A stretch of DNA of 64,000 nucleotides. Source: an uncultured Gemmatimonadales bacterium (lineage in GTDB: Bacteria; Gemmatimonadota; Gemmatimonadetes; JACCXV01; JAHWKZ01). Within the stretch, counting starts at the first letter, position 1; every line of letters starts with the position of its first letter. Positions 17,387 through 28,131 of the stretch are shown here, piece after piece. Location: contig CAMYLR010000006.1 in assembly GCA_947259315.1 (NCBI GenBank), forward strand, positions 9,655-73,654, given 5' to 3'. The position numbers and the translations under genes are program-made. The notes under the pieces were generated by a model. That model did not search any database, was not told the DNA's origin, and saw only the letters and a program-made list of their open reading frames with translations.

Positions 17387-18555
17387 TCACTCAAACGCCG
17401 ACGTGTCGCTCGGATTAATCCGACGGTCACCGAGAGATCCGGAAGCGGGATTGGCTCGCTGGGCCGGCGCTCGACGCCGCCCACGCGGACATCTTCGCTC
17501 CGGAAGAGCCCCCGATGGCCTCCGCTCGCCACGACTTGCTCCAGTGTATCGCCACGGAAGTTGAGCCGCAGCCGTTCACCAAGCAGATAGTTGACGCTCC
17601 AGGTCTCAATCACCCCGGGCGAGGACTCGCGCGTGTAGTTGAGGCTACGCGCTCGCCCCTGTGCTACCAACCAGTCGATTCCCTCTTCCTCGAACGCAAT
17701 GTAGATGCTGTCGCCCTCGAGGTACGACGTCTCGCTGACGTGCTCGAAAGCGGCTGGAACCGCGTCCGGAATGGTGTCTGTCTTGTCGATCGCCCGTGCT
17801 TGCTCGAGCGCAACCAGTGATTCGATATCGTTCTCGGTCATATGAATGTCGATCCGGTTGGCACTCAGAAAGGTCTCCTCAGTCTCGACCTGGGGGTTGA
17901 TTCGCAGGGCGACGCGCTCAATGCTGTCGTCATAGATCAGGCTGTCGGCCAACGCTGTCAAATCGCTGCGCTCGATCAACACTCGCCTCACCGCAACAAC
18001 GGTCGAGCCTATCGAATCGCTGCGAAACCGCATCTCGTCCGCGTAGACGTCAAAAGGCTCACTCTGAGCCGTCGAGTCGCTGCCGAGCAACGTGCCATGC
18101 GGGCGGGGTCGAGCGATCACCAACTCGTCATCCCGATAGTAGTGGACCGTATCCGCCACCACCTGGGAGCCGCTATCCCGATCGACCATCTGAACGTTCC
18201 CCGTCGCAACGGCGATGTTTGTCAGCTCTTCGTAGACGACCTGATCGGCGAAGATCTCCGTCGTCTGATCCCAGAAACGGACATTGCGTTGGAAGTCGGC
18301 TATCCCCGACTGGCGATATATGGTAGCCAGCTGGCTGCGCATTCTGACCGGCCCGCGATGCGCACGGACATTCCCCTCGAGGAAGTAGGTCAGGGAATCG
18401 CCCTCCTCGACCCGTCGAATGACGTTGGCGTGGTCGATCACCACCGGGTCGTCATCCTGGGCCGTCACCGGCGTCGCGGGAGCGAGCACTGACAAGATCA
18501 GGCACGTCCACCAGGTCCGGAGAACGACCGTCCGCCGGTTCTTAGTTGGAGTCAC
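17371..18555 (-). CDS. lptA: LptA/OstA-like periplasmic LPS-transport protein, long form
   Basis: 394 residues, about twice the E. coli LptA length. After a signal peptide (ending APATPVTAQ) come OstA-type beta-strand repeats: [56 protein letters not shown]. They suggest an extended beta-jellyroll bridge for LPS. It overlaps lptC upstream by 14 bases and lptB downstream by 16. The extra length could replace several LptA monomers, or the protein could combine LptA with an LptD-N-like section; the sequence does not decide this. Confidence 0.82.
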   Translation of the reverse strand: MTPTKNRRTVVLRTWWTCLILSVLAPATPVTAQDDDPVVIDHANVIRRVEEGDSLTYFLEGNVRAHRGPVRMRSQLATIYRQSGIADFQRNVRFWDQTTEIFADQVVYEELTNIAVATGNVQMVDRDSGSQVVADTVHYYRDDELVIARPRPHGTLLGSDSTAQSEPFDVYADEMRFRSDSIGSTVVAVRRVLIERSDLTALADSLIYDDSIERVALRINPQVETEETFLSANRIDIHMTENDIESLVALEQARAIDKTDTIPDAVPAAFEHVSETSYLEGDSIYIAFEEEGIDWLVAQGRARSLNYTRESSPGVIETWSVNYLLGERLRLNFRGDTLEQVVASGGHRGLFRSEDVRVGGVERRPSEPIPLPDLSVTVGLIRATRRRLSDWRRS

Positions 18556-19195
18556 CGGGGGCGGCTGTTACGCCGTCAATCGCAGGGTCGGGTGTCGACT
18601 CGGTCTGCGCAGCCGTATCCGACGGCGCGGGGTCCGACTTGGGCCCGAGCTCCGGCTCGGACCGCAACACCGCCGACCCACCCTGTATCCGGACCTCTTT
18701 CAGCGCGGGGTCGGACTCGACGCCGCGTCCACGAATGACATTCCCGCGTTGGTTGATCTCGGTTTCGACTTCACTGTAGATGCGGTTGTCCTGGGGGTCG
18801 TAGTAAAGCTCCTCCGTCTTGATCGTCGAATCTCTACCGCGAACAAAGACGTTCCCCCGTGCGATCATTCGACGGCTTGACTGATCCATCTCACCGGTTT
18901 GAGAGGTCAACAGGGAGATAAAAGCACCGGTTTCGTCATAGAACTCGACTTGCACCGTGTCCCCAAACACCTTACCAGTCTGATTGTAGAAGTAAAGCTG
19001 CTCGGCGGTCAGCAGCGCTTTCTTGACTCCCTGCTCGGTAATCAGGTGCTCCCCGTTCTCGACCACCTGATCAGGGGTTGGGAGATCCGGCCTGCCGATC
19101 GGTGGGTCGACCGTTTGGACCTCCGCCTCCTCATTACACGCGAGAAGGCACACCACCACAGCGACCAGACCGAGACGTCGGAACACGATATTCAA
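18542..19195 (-). CDS. lptC: LptC-like LPS export protein, predicted lipoprotein
   Basis: 217 residues. The N-terminus VVVCLLACNEEAEV is a lipoprotein signal with Cys near 20, in place of the usual LptC membrane helix. The LptC/OstA-type body includes LLTAEQLYFYNQTGKVFGD, VQVEFYDETGAFISLL and MIARGNVFVRGRDS. The tail, rich in Pro/Ser/Asp, looks disordered. The start is TTG at 19195 overlapping kdsD as TTGA; GTG at 19186 is an alternative. The position before lptA and lptB supports the assignment more than the sequence does. Confidence 0.8.
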   Translation of the reverse strand: MNIVFRRLGLVAVVVCLLACNEEAEVQTVDPPIGRPDLPTPDQVVENGEHLITEQGVKKALLTAEQLYFYNQTGKVFGDTVQVEFYDETGAFISLLTSQTGEMDQSSRRMIARGNVFVRGRDSTIKTEELYYDPQDNRIYSEVETEINQRGNVIRGRGVESDPALKEVRIQGGSAVLRSEPELGPKSDPAPSDTAAQTESTPDPAIDGVTAAPGDSN

Positions 19196-20196
19196 ACCAC
19201 ACCCGCCCGCATGCAGTCGTGGAGATGCACGATCCCGACCAAGCGCTTCTCGTCGTCGACCACCGGCATCGCGACGATTCCGAAGTTCTCCATCTGGTTG
19301 ACCGCGGCGGCGGCTAGGGCGTCGGCCCTGGTGATCTGCGGACTGCTAGTCATCACTTCCTCGACAGGTATGGCAAAAACCTGGTCCGTCTTCTCCATAA
19401 GCCGCATCAGGTCACCGTTGGTCACTACTCCGACCACGCGATCCGCGTTGTCCACCACCGGCACCGTGCCCCGCTTGTGAGCCATTTCCAAAATCGCTTC
19501 GCGCATCGTTGCGCTCGCCAGAATGCGGGGACAATCATCGCCGACCGTCATGACCTCACCGACCGTTAGCAGAAGTCGCTTCCCCAGACCTCCACCGGGA
19601 TGAAACTGGGCGAACTCCTCGGGTCGGAAATCGCGTCGCGTGAGCAACGCCATCGCGAGCGCGTCTCCAAACGCGATCATGGCGGTGGTCGACGCGGTAG
19701 GCGTCAGATCGTGAGGGCAGGCTTCTTGATCGACCGAACAGTCGAGCACTACATCGGCGTGCCGCCCCAGCGTCGAGTCCGGAGACCCCACCAACGCAAT
19801 CACTGGCAGGTCGAAGCGCTTGAAGACGCCCAGCAGATCGATGAGCTCGCCGGTTTCACCGCTCTTCGACAGCGCAATCACGACATCACCGCCCATGGCC
19901 ACACCCGAGTCGCCGTGAACACCCTCGGCAGGATGGACAAAAATGGATGGGGTTCCGGTCGAGGTCAGCGTGGCGGCGATCTTCCTGCCAACGAGCCCAC
20001 TCTTACCGATGCCACTGATGATCGCCCGTCCGCGACACGCATGCAGCGTCTCAACGGCGTCAACGAAAGAAGGGCCGAGTCGCGTCTCGAGCGCAGCGAT
20101 CGCCGCAGATTCGACGGCCAGCGTCTCGCGAGCGCGGGCCAGCCACTCGGCGGGACCGACGTCAGTCGTTGTCTTGTCGTCGGTTGCTCGCATCAT
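19192..20196 (-). CDS. kdsD: Arabinose-5-phosphate isomerase (KpsF/GutQ family)
   Basis: 334 residues. The SIS domain has GRAIISGIGKSGLVGRKIA, ALSKSGETGELIDLL and PTASTTAMIAFGDALAMALL, with FAQFHPGGGLGKRLLLTV after it. Two CBS domains follow (VGEVMTVGDDCPRILASAT, then IPVEEVMTSSPQITRADAL). It converts ribulose-5-P to arabinose-5-P, the first KDO-specific step. Two adjacent ATGs occur. It overlaps kdsC by 35 bases. Confidence 0.95.
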   Translation of the reverse strand: MMRATDDKTTTDVGPAEWLARARETLAVESAAIAALETRLGPSFVDAVETLHACRGRAIISGIGKSGLVGRKIAATLTSTGTPSIFVHPAEGVHGDSGVAMGGDVVIALSKSGETGELIDLLGVFKRFDLPVIALVGSPDSTLGRHADVVLDCSVDQEACPHDLTPTASTTAMIAFGDALAMALLTRRDFRPEEFAQFHPGGGLGKRLLLTVGEVMTVGDDCPRILASATMREAILEMAHKRGTVPVVDNADRVVGVVTNGDLMRLMEKTDQVFAIPVEEVMTSSPQITRADALAAAAVNQMENFGIVAMPVVDDEKRLVGIVHLHDCMRAGVV

Positions 20197-20731
20197 TGCC
20201 TACACTTCGAAAAAGCTCGTCACAATAGAGGCGCGTCGCCTCTTCCAGACGATCGGTTGTCGACAACAACCACTCGACCGCCTCCCGAACGGCGCCTTCC
20301 CCTCCGGCTCGCTTGGTTACATAAGCGGCACGTCTTTGAACCGCGGTCACCGCATTGGCCGGCGCCACGGCAACGCCCACAGCGTCAAAAACCGGCAGGT
20401 CAATGAGGTCATCCCCCATGTAAAGGACCTCGTCGAGCCCCAGGCCGAGCTCCAAGGCCCAAGAACCGAGCTGATCTCGTTTGTCGCGTACACCCTGATA
20501 CACCGCGCGAATGCCGAGTTCCTCGGCACGACGATGAGTAGCTCCCGACTCGCGACCGCTGACAACAGCCAGCTCGTAACCCAACAGGCGGCACCAGTAG
20601 ATCGCTGTCCCATCCTGGACCGAGAACCGCTTCATCTCCTCGCCCGATGCACCGATGTAGACCGTCCCATCCGTTAACACACCATCGACATCAAAGGCCA
20701 GGCCCCGGATCCCCCCGAGATCCGCACTCAC
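20162..20731 (-). CDS. kdsC: 3-deoxy-D-manno-octulosonate-8-phosphate phosphatase
   Basis: 189 residues of the HAD C0 type. The nucleophile motif is LAFDVDGVLTDGTVYIG. Further motifs are VVSGRESGATHRRAEELGI, DEVLYMGDDLIDLPVF and AYVTKRAGGEGAVREAVEW, typical of KdsC. It removes phosphate from KDO-8-P. The GTG start overlaps the kdsA stop as GTGA. Confidence 0.95.
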   Translation of the reverse strand: MSADLGGIRGLAFDVDGVLTDGTVYIGASGEEMKRFSVQDGTAIYWCRLLGYELAVVSGRESGATHRRAEELGIRAVYQGVRDKRDQLGSWALELGLGLDEVLYMGDDLIDLPVFDAVGVAVAPANAVTAVQRRAAYVTKRAGGEGAVREAVEWLLSTTDRLEEATRLYCDELFRSVGNDASNRRQDND

Positions 20732-21575
20732 GCCGGCACTCCCTGTCGTGACACCTCATGCAGTGCCAGGAGCGTCTCCATCAGCCCCGCGAACGACTCG
20801 AGCGGCCACTGAGATGCTGCGTCACACTTTGCCGATGAGGGATCGGGATGCGTCTCCAAGAACACGCCATCGACGCCGGCCCCAACCGCCGCCCGCGCCA
20901 ACAGCGCCACGAACTCGCGCTCGCCGCCAGACTCACCTCCGGCGGCCGACGGCAGCTGCACCGAGTGTGTGGCGTCAAAAACCACCGGTGCCCCGATGGC
21001 GCGCATGCGACCCAGCGATCGCATATCGACCACCAAGTTATGGTAGCCAAACGTCGTCCCGCGCTCGGTCACGACAACCTGGCCGTTTCCAGCCGCGGTG
21101 ACTTTCTCGACTGCCAGCCGCATATCGTCCGGCGCCAAAAACTGCCCTTTCTTGAGATTGACCACCCGGCCGGTCGCGGCAACCGCTCGGATCAAGAACG
21201 TCTGTCTCGATAGGAACGCGGGCACCTGAATCATGTCGGCGACTCGTGCCACCGGGTCGACCTCTTCGATCGAATGAACGTCGGTCAACACGGGTAACCC
21301 GGTTGTCTCCTTGACTTCGGCCAACAGCTCCAGACCCCCCGATAGACCGGGGCCAACGTACGCCTCGGACGAAGATCGATTGGCCTTCAAATACGACGAC
21401 TTGAAAACCAGCGGCAGATCGAGTCTGTCGGCGACTGACTTGAGCTCATGTGCGGTCTCGAGCGCCATCTCCCGGCTCTCCAGCACGTCGGGACCGGCCA
21501 GAACAAAGAGACTCCCATCACCAAGCGAGTGTGGTCCGCAGACGACGGGCCGGCATGGCGTCAGGGGGGACGACA

Positions 21576-21576
<1 letters not shown>
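20728..21576 (-). CDS. kdsA: KDO-8-phosphate synthase
   Basis: 282 residues from the ATG at 21576, which shares one base with the pyrG stop (TGATG). A 55-codon extension upstream lies inside pyrG and is rejected. Motifs: LVFKSSYLKANRSS (family KxSFDKANRTS), LPVLTDVHSIEEV, IQVPAFLSRQTFLI, NLKKGQFLAPDDM and VVFDATHSVQLP. It condenses arabinose-5-P with PEP. The SSYLKAN segment in place of SFDKAN is a mild deviation. Confidence 0.95.
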
Positions 21577-23294
<1,718 letters not shown>

Positions 23295-24035
23295 CTAAGG
23301 CGAGATACGTTCCGCGTCGAGGCGCCTCAGCACGGCCTCGACGCGTTCCAAATCAGCCGGTGTATCCACGCTGACAGCCGCTGTTTCAACTTCCACGCAC
23401 CGGATCACCAACCCCAGCTCGAGGGCTCGGAGCTGTTCGAGGTTGTGTCTCAATTCCGACCTCGACGGCGGCGCGGCGACGAAGCGATCGAAGGCGTCTC
23501 GCCGGTAGGCGTACAGACCCACGTGAACCCGAGACACCTCGCTGTCCGTTGTCGGCTCGCGCTGGAAGCCGAGCGCCCGGCCTTCCTCACCGATCACCGC
23601 CTTGACCAGATGCGGATCCTCGGTCTGCTCAGTGTCCCGGATCGGCCGCACGAGCGTCACGATATCGACCTGCGGATCGGCGTCAAGCGCTCGGACGGAA
23701 GCATCGATCGCAGCCGGCTCGAGGAGCGGCTCGTCGCCCTGCAGATTAACGATGACGGTAGCCCTGCCGGCCACGGGATCCAGCTCGAGCAAATGCGCGA
23801 TACGATCGCTGCCCGAAGCCGCCTCGCGCTCACTGATCACCGCCACGGCTCCAGCCGTCTCGGCCGCCTGCGCGATGGCCGGGCTGTCGGTAATCACCCT
23901 GACCTCGTCTACGGTCGCCGCCCGATCGGCCAGTTCGACCACCCACGCGATCATCGGTCGACCCGAGATCTCGGCCAAAGCCTTTCCAGGAAACCGCGTC
24001 GCCCCGTAGCGAGCTGGGATCGCGGCTAGAACCAT
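23295..24035 (-). CDS. kdsB: CMP-KDO synthetase
   Basis: 246 residues from the ATG at 24035 (overlapping the outer-membrane protein gene by 10 bases); nine extra upstream codons are possible but begin before the conserved N-terminus. Motifs are AAIPARYGATRFPGKALAE, EAASGSDRIAHLLE, VNLQGDEPLLEP and HVGLYAYRRDAF. It activates KDO with CTP for transfer to lipid A. It is followed 39 bases later by pyrG. Confidence 0.95.
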   Translation of the reverse strand: MVLAAIPARYGATRFPGKALAEISGRPMIAWVVELADRAATVDEVRVITDSPAIAQAAETAGAVAVISEREAASGSDRIAHLLELDPVAGRATVIVNLQGDEPLLEPAAIDASVRALDADPQVDIVTLVRPIRDTEQTEDPHLVKAVIGEEGRALGFQREPTTDSEVSRVHVGLYAYRRDAFDRFVAAPPSRSELRHNLEQLRALELGLVIRCVEVETAAVSVDTPADLERVEAVLRRLDAERISP

Positions 24036-25534
24036 GGCGAGATCACGCCGTAAAACTTCCATTCCTCCGAGTCGGCACCGTAGGCCACAAATGCTCCCAG
24101 ATACCTGACGGGTCCGTGAAAGGCGACCCCCCCGCCAACCCCGACATTGGAGCTAAAGGACTCGCCGCGAAACCAAGCATCGCCGATATCGAACAGGCCA
24201 ACCGCGTAGAAGTTCTGAAAGCGCTCTATCGGACTCGGCAGAGCCTGGTGGTAACGAACATTCGCGATAAGCATCCGATCGCCCGTCAAGCGCTCGGAGA
24301 GCGACGAGGTGCCGACCACGGTTCGGCGGCCGCCAAGCCGATAGAGGAACTGCGGATCCAGGCTGTCACCTCCACCCAACCGCCCTCCGCCGACCACGCG
24401 CATCGCCGCGAACGACCCGCCCCGAGTTGGCAGGTAACCACGCGCCTCGGCCTGAGCCCAATCGAACTCGAAATCGCCGCCAAATCCCCAGTGATCGTAC
24501 TGCAGGTCTGCGTATACGCCGCGCGTTGCGAACCGAGACGAGTTGCGGGCGTCAAACGTCACCCGAGCGCCCAGCGCGCGGCCCTCTCCGGGGGTGATCG
24601 GCAGGTTGACGCGCCAATCTTCGTCACCACCAAAGAAGGCAAACGGGTCTTCTGTCTCAAGGCTGTCGAATTCGTCATCGACCCAGTGGAACCGTAAACG
24701 CACCTGGGGAACGGGCAACATCGATACCCAAGCTTCATACCCCTCGCGTTCGAAATACAATCGGTCGTCGTCAGCGAAAAAGAGCGACCGAAGAGAGTTG
24801 CCAAAATCTGACCGGTGCCAACGCTGACTGGTATCGATACGCGAGTAGGTGCGCACACCGATCTCCCCACCGCCATCACTGAACTCGCGAGCGAGCTCGA
24901 CGTCCCAGCCGACATCGCCACGGGCAGTTCGAAACACGGGCCCACCGGCGAGCCTCGTGCGCGGCCATTCAGGCCGCTGTCGGAGCCCGACCGCTATGCT
25001 AAACGCCAACCCGTTGACACCCGTGTAGTGATACGGCACAAAACCAAAGAGACCTTTGGGCTCGATCGGGAAAGGCCGCTCGGGCTTGACATAGGCGATC
25101 CGAATAGCGCCATCGACCTCGGTGACGACTTCTAGCGGGGCGTCCCGCACCCACTCCTCGCCGTCCCTCACCGTGGCCAGTGTGGACCCGTAGAGCGCTC
25201 CGCCGAACACCGTCAGCCGACCTTCAACCATCGCTCCCGGTCGGACGTACACCTGGCTATCGATCGCTGTCACGTCACCGGTCACTCGACCCTCGAAGAT
25301 CACGGTGCCGCCGACTTGGACGAGTGCCCCCTCGCGTGTCAGACCTCGCGGTACAAAGACGCTATCGGCGATCGAGACAGGATCGACGGCGGCCAGCGCA
25401 CTGTCGATGCGTGCACGGACGGCGCTCGGAATCTCGGGATCAACCGTGATGACCGGCTGCTGGGCCAACGCGTCAGAGGCGGTCGCCGCCAGCCAGAGCC
25501 CGGCGGCCAAGAGGGTGCGTGGCCCAAGTCTCAC
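24026..25534 (-). CDS. Outer-membrane beta-barrel protein with polymer-forming-like N-domain
   Basis: 502 residues. A signal peptide (ending ASDALAQQ) is followed by a short beta-rich section resembling bactofilin/hexapeptide repeats (QVGGTVIFEGRVTGDVTAI, YVRPGAMVEGRLTVFGG, about 70-120). The rest is an Omp85/surface-antigen-like barrel: RLAGGPVFRTARGDVGW, TFDARNSSRFATRGVYADL, RLGGRRTVVG, and a C-terminal aromatic FYGVISPWF as expected for barrel insertion. No POTRA domain is evident. The GTG start overlaps the Xer stop as GTGA. It lies just before kdsB, so a role at the LPS-bearing outer membrane is possible, but the function is unknown. Confidence 0.75.
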   Translation of the reverse strand: MRLGPRTLLAAGLWLAATASDALAQQPVITVDPEIPSAVRARIDSALAAVDPVSIADSVFVPRGLTREGALVQVGGTVIFEGRVTGDVTAIDSQVYVRPGAMVEGRLTVFGGALYGSTLATVRDGEEWVRDAPLEVVTEVDGAIRIAYVKPERPFPIEPKGLFGFVPYHYTGVNGLAFSIAVGLRQRPEWPRTRLAGGPVFRTARGDVGWDVELAREFSDGGGEIGVRTYSRIDTSQRWHRSDFGNSLRSLFFADDDRLYFEREGYEAWVSMLPVPQVRLRFHWVDDEFDSLETEDPFAFFGGDEDWRVNLPITPGEGRALGARVTFDARNSSRFATRGVYADLQYDHWGFGGDFEFDWAQAEARGYLPTRGGSFAAMRVVGGGRLGGGDSLDPQFLYRLGGRRTVVGTSSLSERLTGDRMLIANVRYHQALPSPIERFQNFYAVGLFDIGDAWFRGESFSSNVGVGGGVAFHGPVRYLGAFVAYGADSEEWKFYGVISPWF

Positions 25535-26466
25535 GCCCGAGGGTGATACCGGCGGTGCTCGGCCCTCAGATATGGAGGATCGATATGCGTGTAGATCTGG
25601 GTGGTCGTTATATCAGCGTGACCAGGCATCTCCTGAACCGCCCTCAAGTCGGCGCCGCGATCGAGCAAATGGGTGGCAAAGGTATGGCGAAACGTGTGCG
25701 GCGTGACACTCTTGTCGATCCCAGCCCGTCGAACGTAACGCCGTACGATCTTCCACGCGCCCATCCGCGACAACGGACGACCGCGGAAGTTCAGGAACAG
25801 CACGCCCTGGGTTTCTGCTCCCTTCAGTGAAACTCGTTCTTCTTCGATGTATCGAGTCAGCGCCTCGATCGCACGACTCCCGATCGGCACGACACGCACT
25901 TTCTCGCCCTTGGGACCAGCCACCTCGACGCCGACGCTGGTGTCATGGTGCCGCACGCGGCGTCGAACGGGGACCAGCCGAACCGTGCGCTCGTTCCAGT
26001 CGCATTCCTCGAGTTGGACGGCGATCAACTCCGAAATCCGGACGCCGGTTCCGTAAAGAAACTCGAGTATCGCCCGGTCGCGTAGCGGGAAGGGTTCATC
26101 ACCACCCACAGCATCGATGATCTGTTCGACCTCCTCTAGGGTCAACACGGTGGGCAGCCGCCGGCCTCGTCGGGGCGCATCGATCGCCTCCGTCGGATCG
26201 GTTGCCAAGCCCCCCTCGCCAGCTACGAAGGCATAGAACCCGCGCAACGCCGTCAACGTGCGCGAAACCGTAGAGGCCTTCATGTGTTGCCGATCGAGCT
26301 CGCTCAGGTAGGCTCGCACGGTGTCCCGCTCTTCCGGGTTTCTGCCGCTCTCGGACGCGAACGACTGATAGCGCTCGATGTCAGCTCTATAGGCGTCGAT
26401 GGTTCGCTTCGCCAGGCCCTTCTCCAGCAACAGATACTCCGTGTATCGCTCGAGAGCGCGCTTCAT
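25531..26466 (-). CDS. Xer-type tyrosine recombinase
   Basis: 311 residues from the ATG at 26466. SAM-like N-domain (1-85), then the catalytic domain. Catalytic residues are visible: Arg143 (YGTGVRISEL), Lys186 (GPKGEKVRVVPIG), His257 and Arg260 (TPHTFRHTFATHLL), His283 (MPGHADI), Tyr292 (TQIYTHI). It should resolve chromosome dimers at a dif site. Odd points are a ~12-residue insert in the beta-hairpin before the Lys (RRRVRHHDTSVGV) and QEMPGHADI where XerC/D usually have Q(E/A)LLGHA. XerC versus XerD cannot be settled. Start and stop are tied to its neighbours, so it is not a mobile integrase. Confidence 0.9.
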   Translation of the reverse strand: MKRALERYTEYLLLEKGLAKRTIDAYRADIERYQSFASESGRNPEERDTVRAYLSELDRQHMKASTVSRTLTALRGFYAFVAGEGGLATDPTEAIDAPRRGRRLPTVLTLEEVEQIIDAVGGDEPFPLRDRAILEFLYGTGVRISELIAVQLEECDWNERTVRLVPVRRRVRHHDTSVGVEVAGPKGEKVRVVPIGSRAIEALTRYIEEERVSLKGAETQGVLFLNFRGRPLSRMGAWKIVRRYVRRAGIDKSVTPHTFRHTFATHLLDRGADLRAVQEMPGHADITTTQIYTHIDPPYLRAEHRRYHPRA

Positions 26467-26467
26467 A

Positions 26468-27094
26468 TCATAGGAACGGGTTTGTTTCCCGTTCGTGACC
26501 GATCGTCGTCGGGCCCATGTGCCCCGAGTAGACATCGGTCTCGTCCGGAAGCACGAGCAGTTTCTTCTTGATGCCATCGATCAACAAGTCGTAAGAGCCG
26601 CCCGGAAAGTCAGTCCGACCAATCGAACCCGCGAACAGCGCGTCCCCCGTGAACACGACCCCATCGTCGACAAAGTGATAGCACACGCTCCCCGGCGCAT
26701 GACCCGGCGTGTGGTAGATCTGAATTTTGCGACCGAGGAGGTTGAGCTCATCGGCTTCTGTTACAGCGAGGGTCTCGACCGGTGCCGTGATCGGGATGCC
26801 AGCGAACGCCGAGAGGTTCTCCTCGGCGTTCATCAACATCGGTCGCGCGTCCGGATGCAAATAGACCGGAGCACCCGTCGCCGCCACAATCTCCGGTAGC
26901 GCCGCGATGTGATCGGCGTGGGCGTGGGTTTGCAGAATCGCCGTTAGCTCGAGGTCGTGTTCTTCGAGTTCCCGTAAGAGGCGAGGCGCCTCGGCACCGG
27001 CGTCGACCAGCAGGGCCTCGCCTGGCGCCGTATCCCATACCAGATAGGCGTTGGACTGGAACGGTCCAACCGCATACTGCCGAACGATCAACAT
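26468..27094 (-). CDS. Metallo-beta-lactamase-fold hydrolase (glyoxalase II-like)
   Basis: 208 residues from the ATG at 27094, overlapping queG by 7 bases; a long upstream frame inside queG is rejected. Zinc-site motifs: THAHADHIAALPEIV, HTPGHAPGSVCYHF, FTGDALFAGSIGRTDFPGG and a C-terminal SGHMGPTTIGHERETNPFL. This fits the YcbL/GloB-like small MBL group that hydrolyses thioesters such as lactoylglutathione, but the substrate is unproven. Confidence 0.9.
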   Translation of the reverse strand: MLIVRQYAVGPFQSNAYLVWDTAPGEALLVDAGAEAPRLLRELEEHDLELTAILQTHAHADHIAALPEIVAATGAPVYLHPDARPMLMNAEENLSAFAGIPITAPVETLAVTEADELNLLGRKIQIYHTPGHAPGSVCYHFVDDGVVFTGDALFAGSIGRTDFPGGSYDLLIDGIKKKLLVLPDETDVYSGHMGPTTIGHERETNPFL

Positions 27095-28131
27095 GCTCGA
27101 TCGGCTTCGGCGTGACGGCGACGTTCGAGCGCTCGCGTCGCAGCGCCCGCCACGACCGGATCTCCGTCGACCGTGACCAGCTCCAGCGCCGAGACCGAAC
27201 CGAGCCCGGTGTTTCCAGCGACGATCGCGGCGTTGCGCGTCAAGCCGCGGCGCCGAGCACGCTCGATGGCAGAATCCCCAAAACGGGCGACAAAATCGTC
27301 GTCGGTCATGCCGACCACACCATCCAAATCGGTCGGCCACGCTTGATGGCGAGGCTCGAACCTCGGCTCACCGGAGGTTGGGGCATCGTGATTCCAGGGA
27401 CACACGTCCTGGCATACATCACAACCGAAGAGCCAGTTTCCAATTCCCTCTTCTTCCTCCACAGACAGCTCATCCCGGTGCTCGATCGTCTGGTACGCGA
27501 TGCAGCGCGTCGAATCCAACACGTACGGTTCCGCGAGCGCACCGGTCGGACAAGCTTCAAGGCAACGCGTGCAGGTGCCGCAATGATCGACTCCGATCGG
27601 GTCAGGTACGAGCTCGGCCGCCACCAGCAGCTCGCCGAGGAACAAGAACGATCCCAGGTTGACATTGATCAGGTTGGTATTCTTGCCGCGCCAGCCCAAA
27701 CCCGCGCGCTCGGCCCAGTACTTGTCCATGACGGGCGCCGAGTCCGTAAAAGCTCGGCCGTCGAACCTCGCATCGAGTGCTTTCCCATGCGCCAGGAGTG
27801 CGTGCAGCTTGTCCTTGAGAACCCGATGGTAGTCCTCGCCCCACGCGTAGGTGGCGACCGCTACGCCATCCGGTTGCGGACCGTGGCCCGCCTGCCGATA
27901 AAGCAGGCCGACACAAACGATCGAGCGGCACCCGGGGACCAGCTGACGCGGGTCAACCCGTTTCTCGAAGTGATTGGCCATCCAGGTCATGGTCGCGTGA
28001 TGACCCCGATGCAGCCACTCGGCAAGAAGCGAGGCGTCCTTTACGCGGTCGGCCGCCGCGACACCCACGACATCGAAACCGAGCTCCAGCGCGTGGGACT
28101 TAACCGCCGCGGTCAACGCTTCAGGTGTCAC
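27088..28131 (-). CDS. queG: Epoxyqueuosine reductase
   Basis: 347 residues. The cobalamin-binding N-domain includes AVATYAWGEDYHRVLKDKL and SAPVMDKYWAERAGLGWRGK. Two [4Fe-4S] motifs follow, CGTCTRCLEACPTGAL and CDVCQDVCPWN, then a short HEAT-like C-terminus. It performs the last step of queuosine synthesis in tRNA and needs cobalamin in known members, which agrees with the B12 import operon at the left. queE is elsewhere in the window (47.5 kb). The GTG start overlaps the uvrC stop as GTGA. Confidence 0.95.
   Translation of the reverse strand: MTPEALTAAVKSHALELGFDVVGVAAADRVKDASLLAEWLHRGHHATMTWMANHFEKRVDPRQLVPGCRSIVCVGLLYRQAGHGPQPDGVAVATYAWGEDYHRVLKDKLHALLAHGKALDARFDGRAFTDSAPVMDKYWAERAGLGWRGKNTNLINVNLGSFLFLGELLVAAELVPDPIGVDHCGTCTRCLEACPTGALAEPYVLDSTRCIAYQTIEHRDELSVEEEEGIGNWLFGCDVCQDVCPWNHDAPTSGEPRFEPRHQAWPTDLDGVVGMTDDDFVARFGDSAIERARRRGLTRNAAIVAGNTGLGSVSALELVTVDGDPVVAGAATRALERRRHAEADRAC

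Noticed and set aside
25531-26466. Tyrosine recombinase as sign of an integrative element or integron
   Set aside because: It overlaps its downstream neighbour as GTGA within a housekeeping operon; no attachment repeats or cargo genes are seen.
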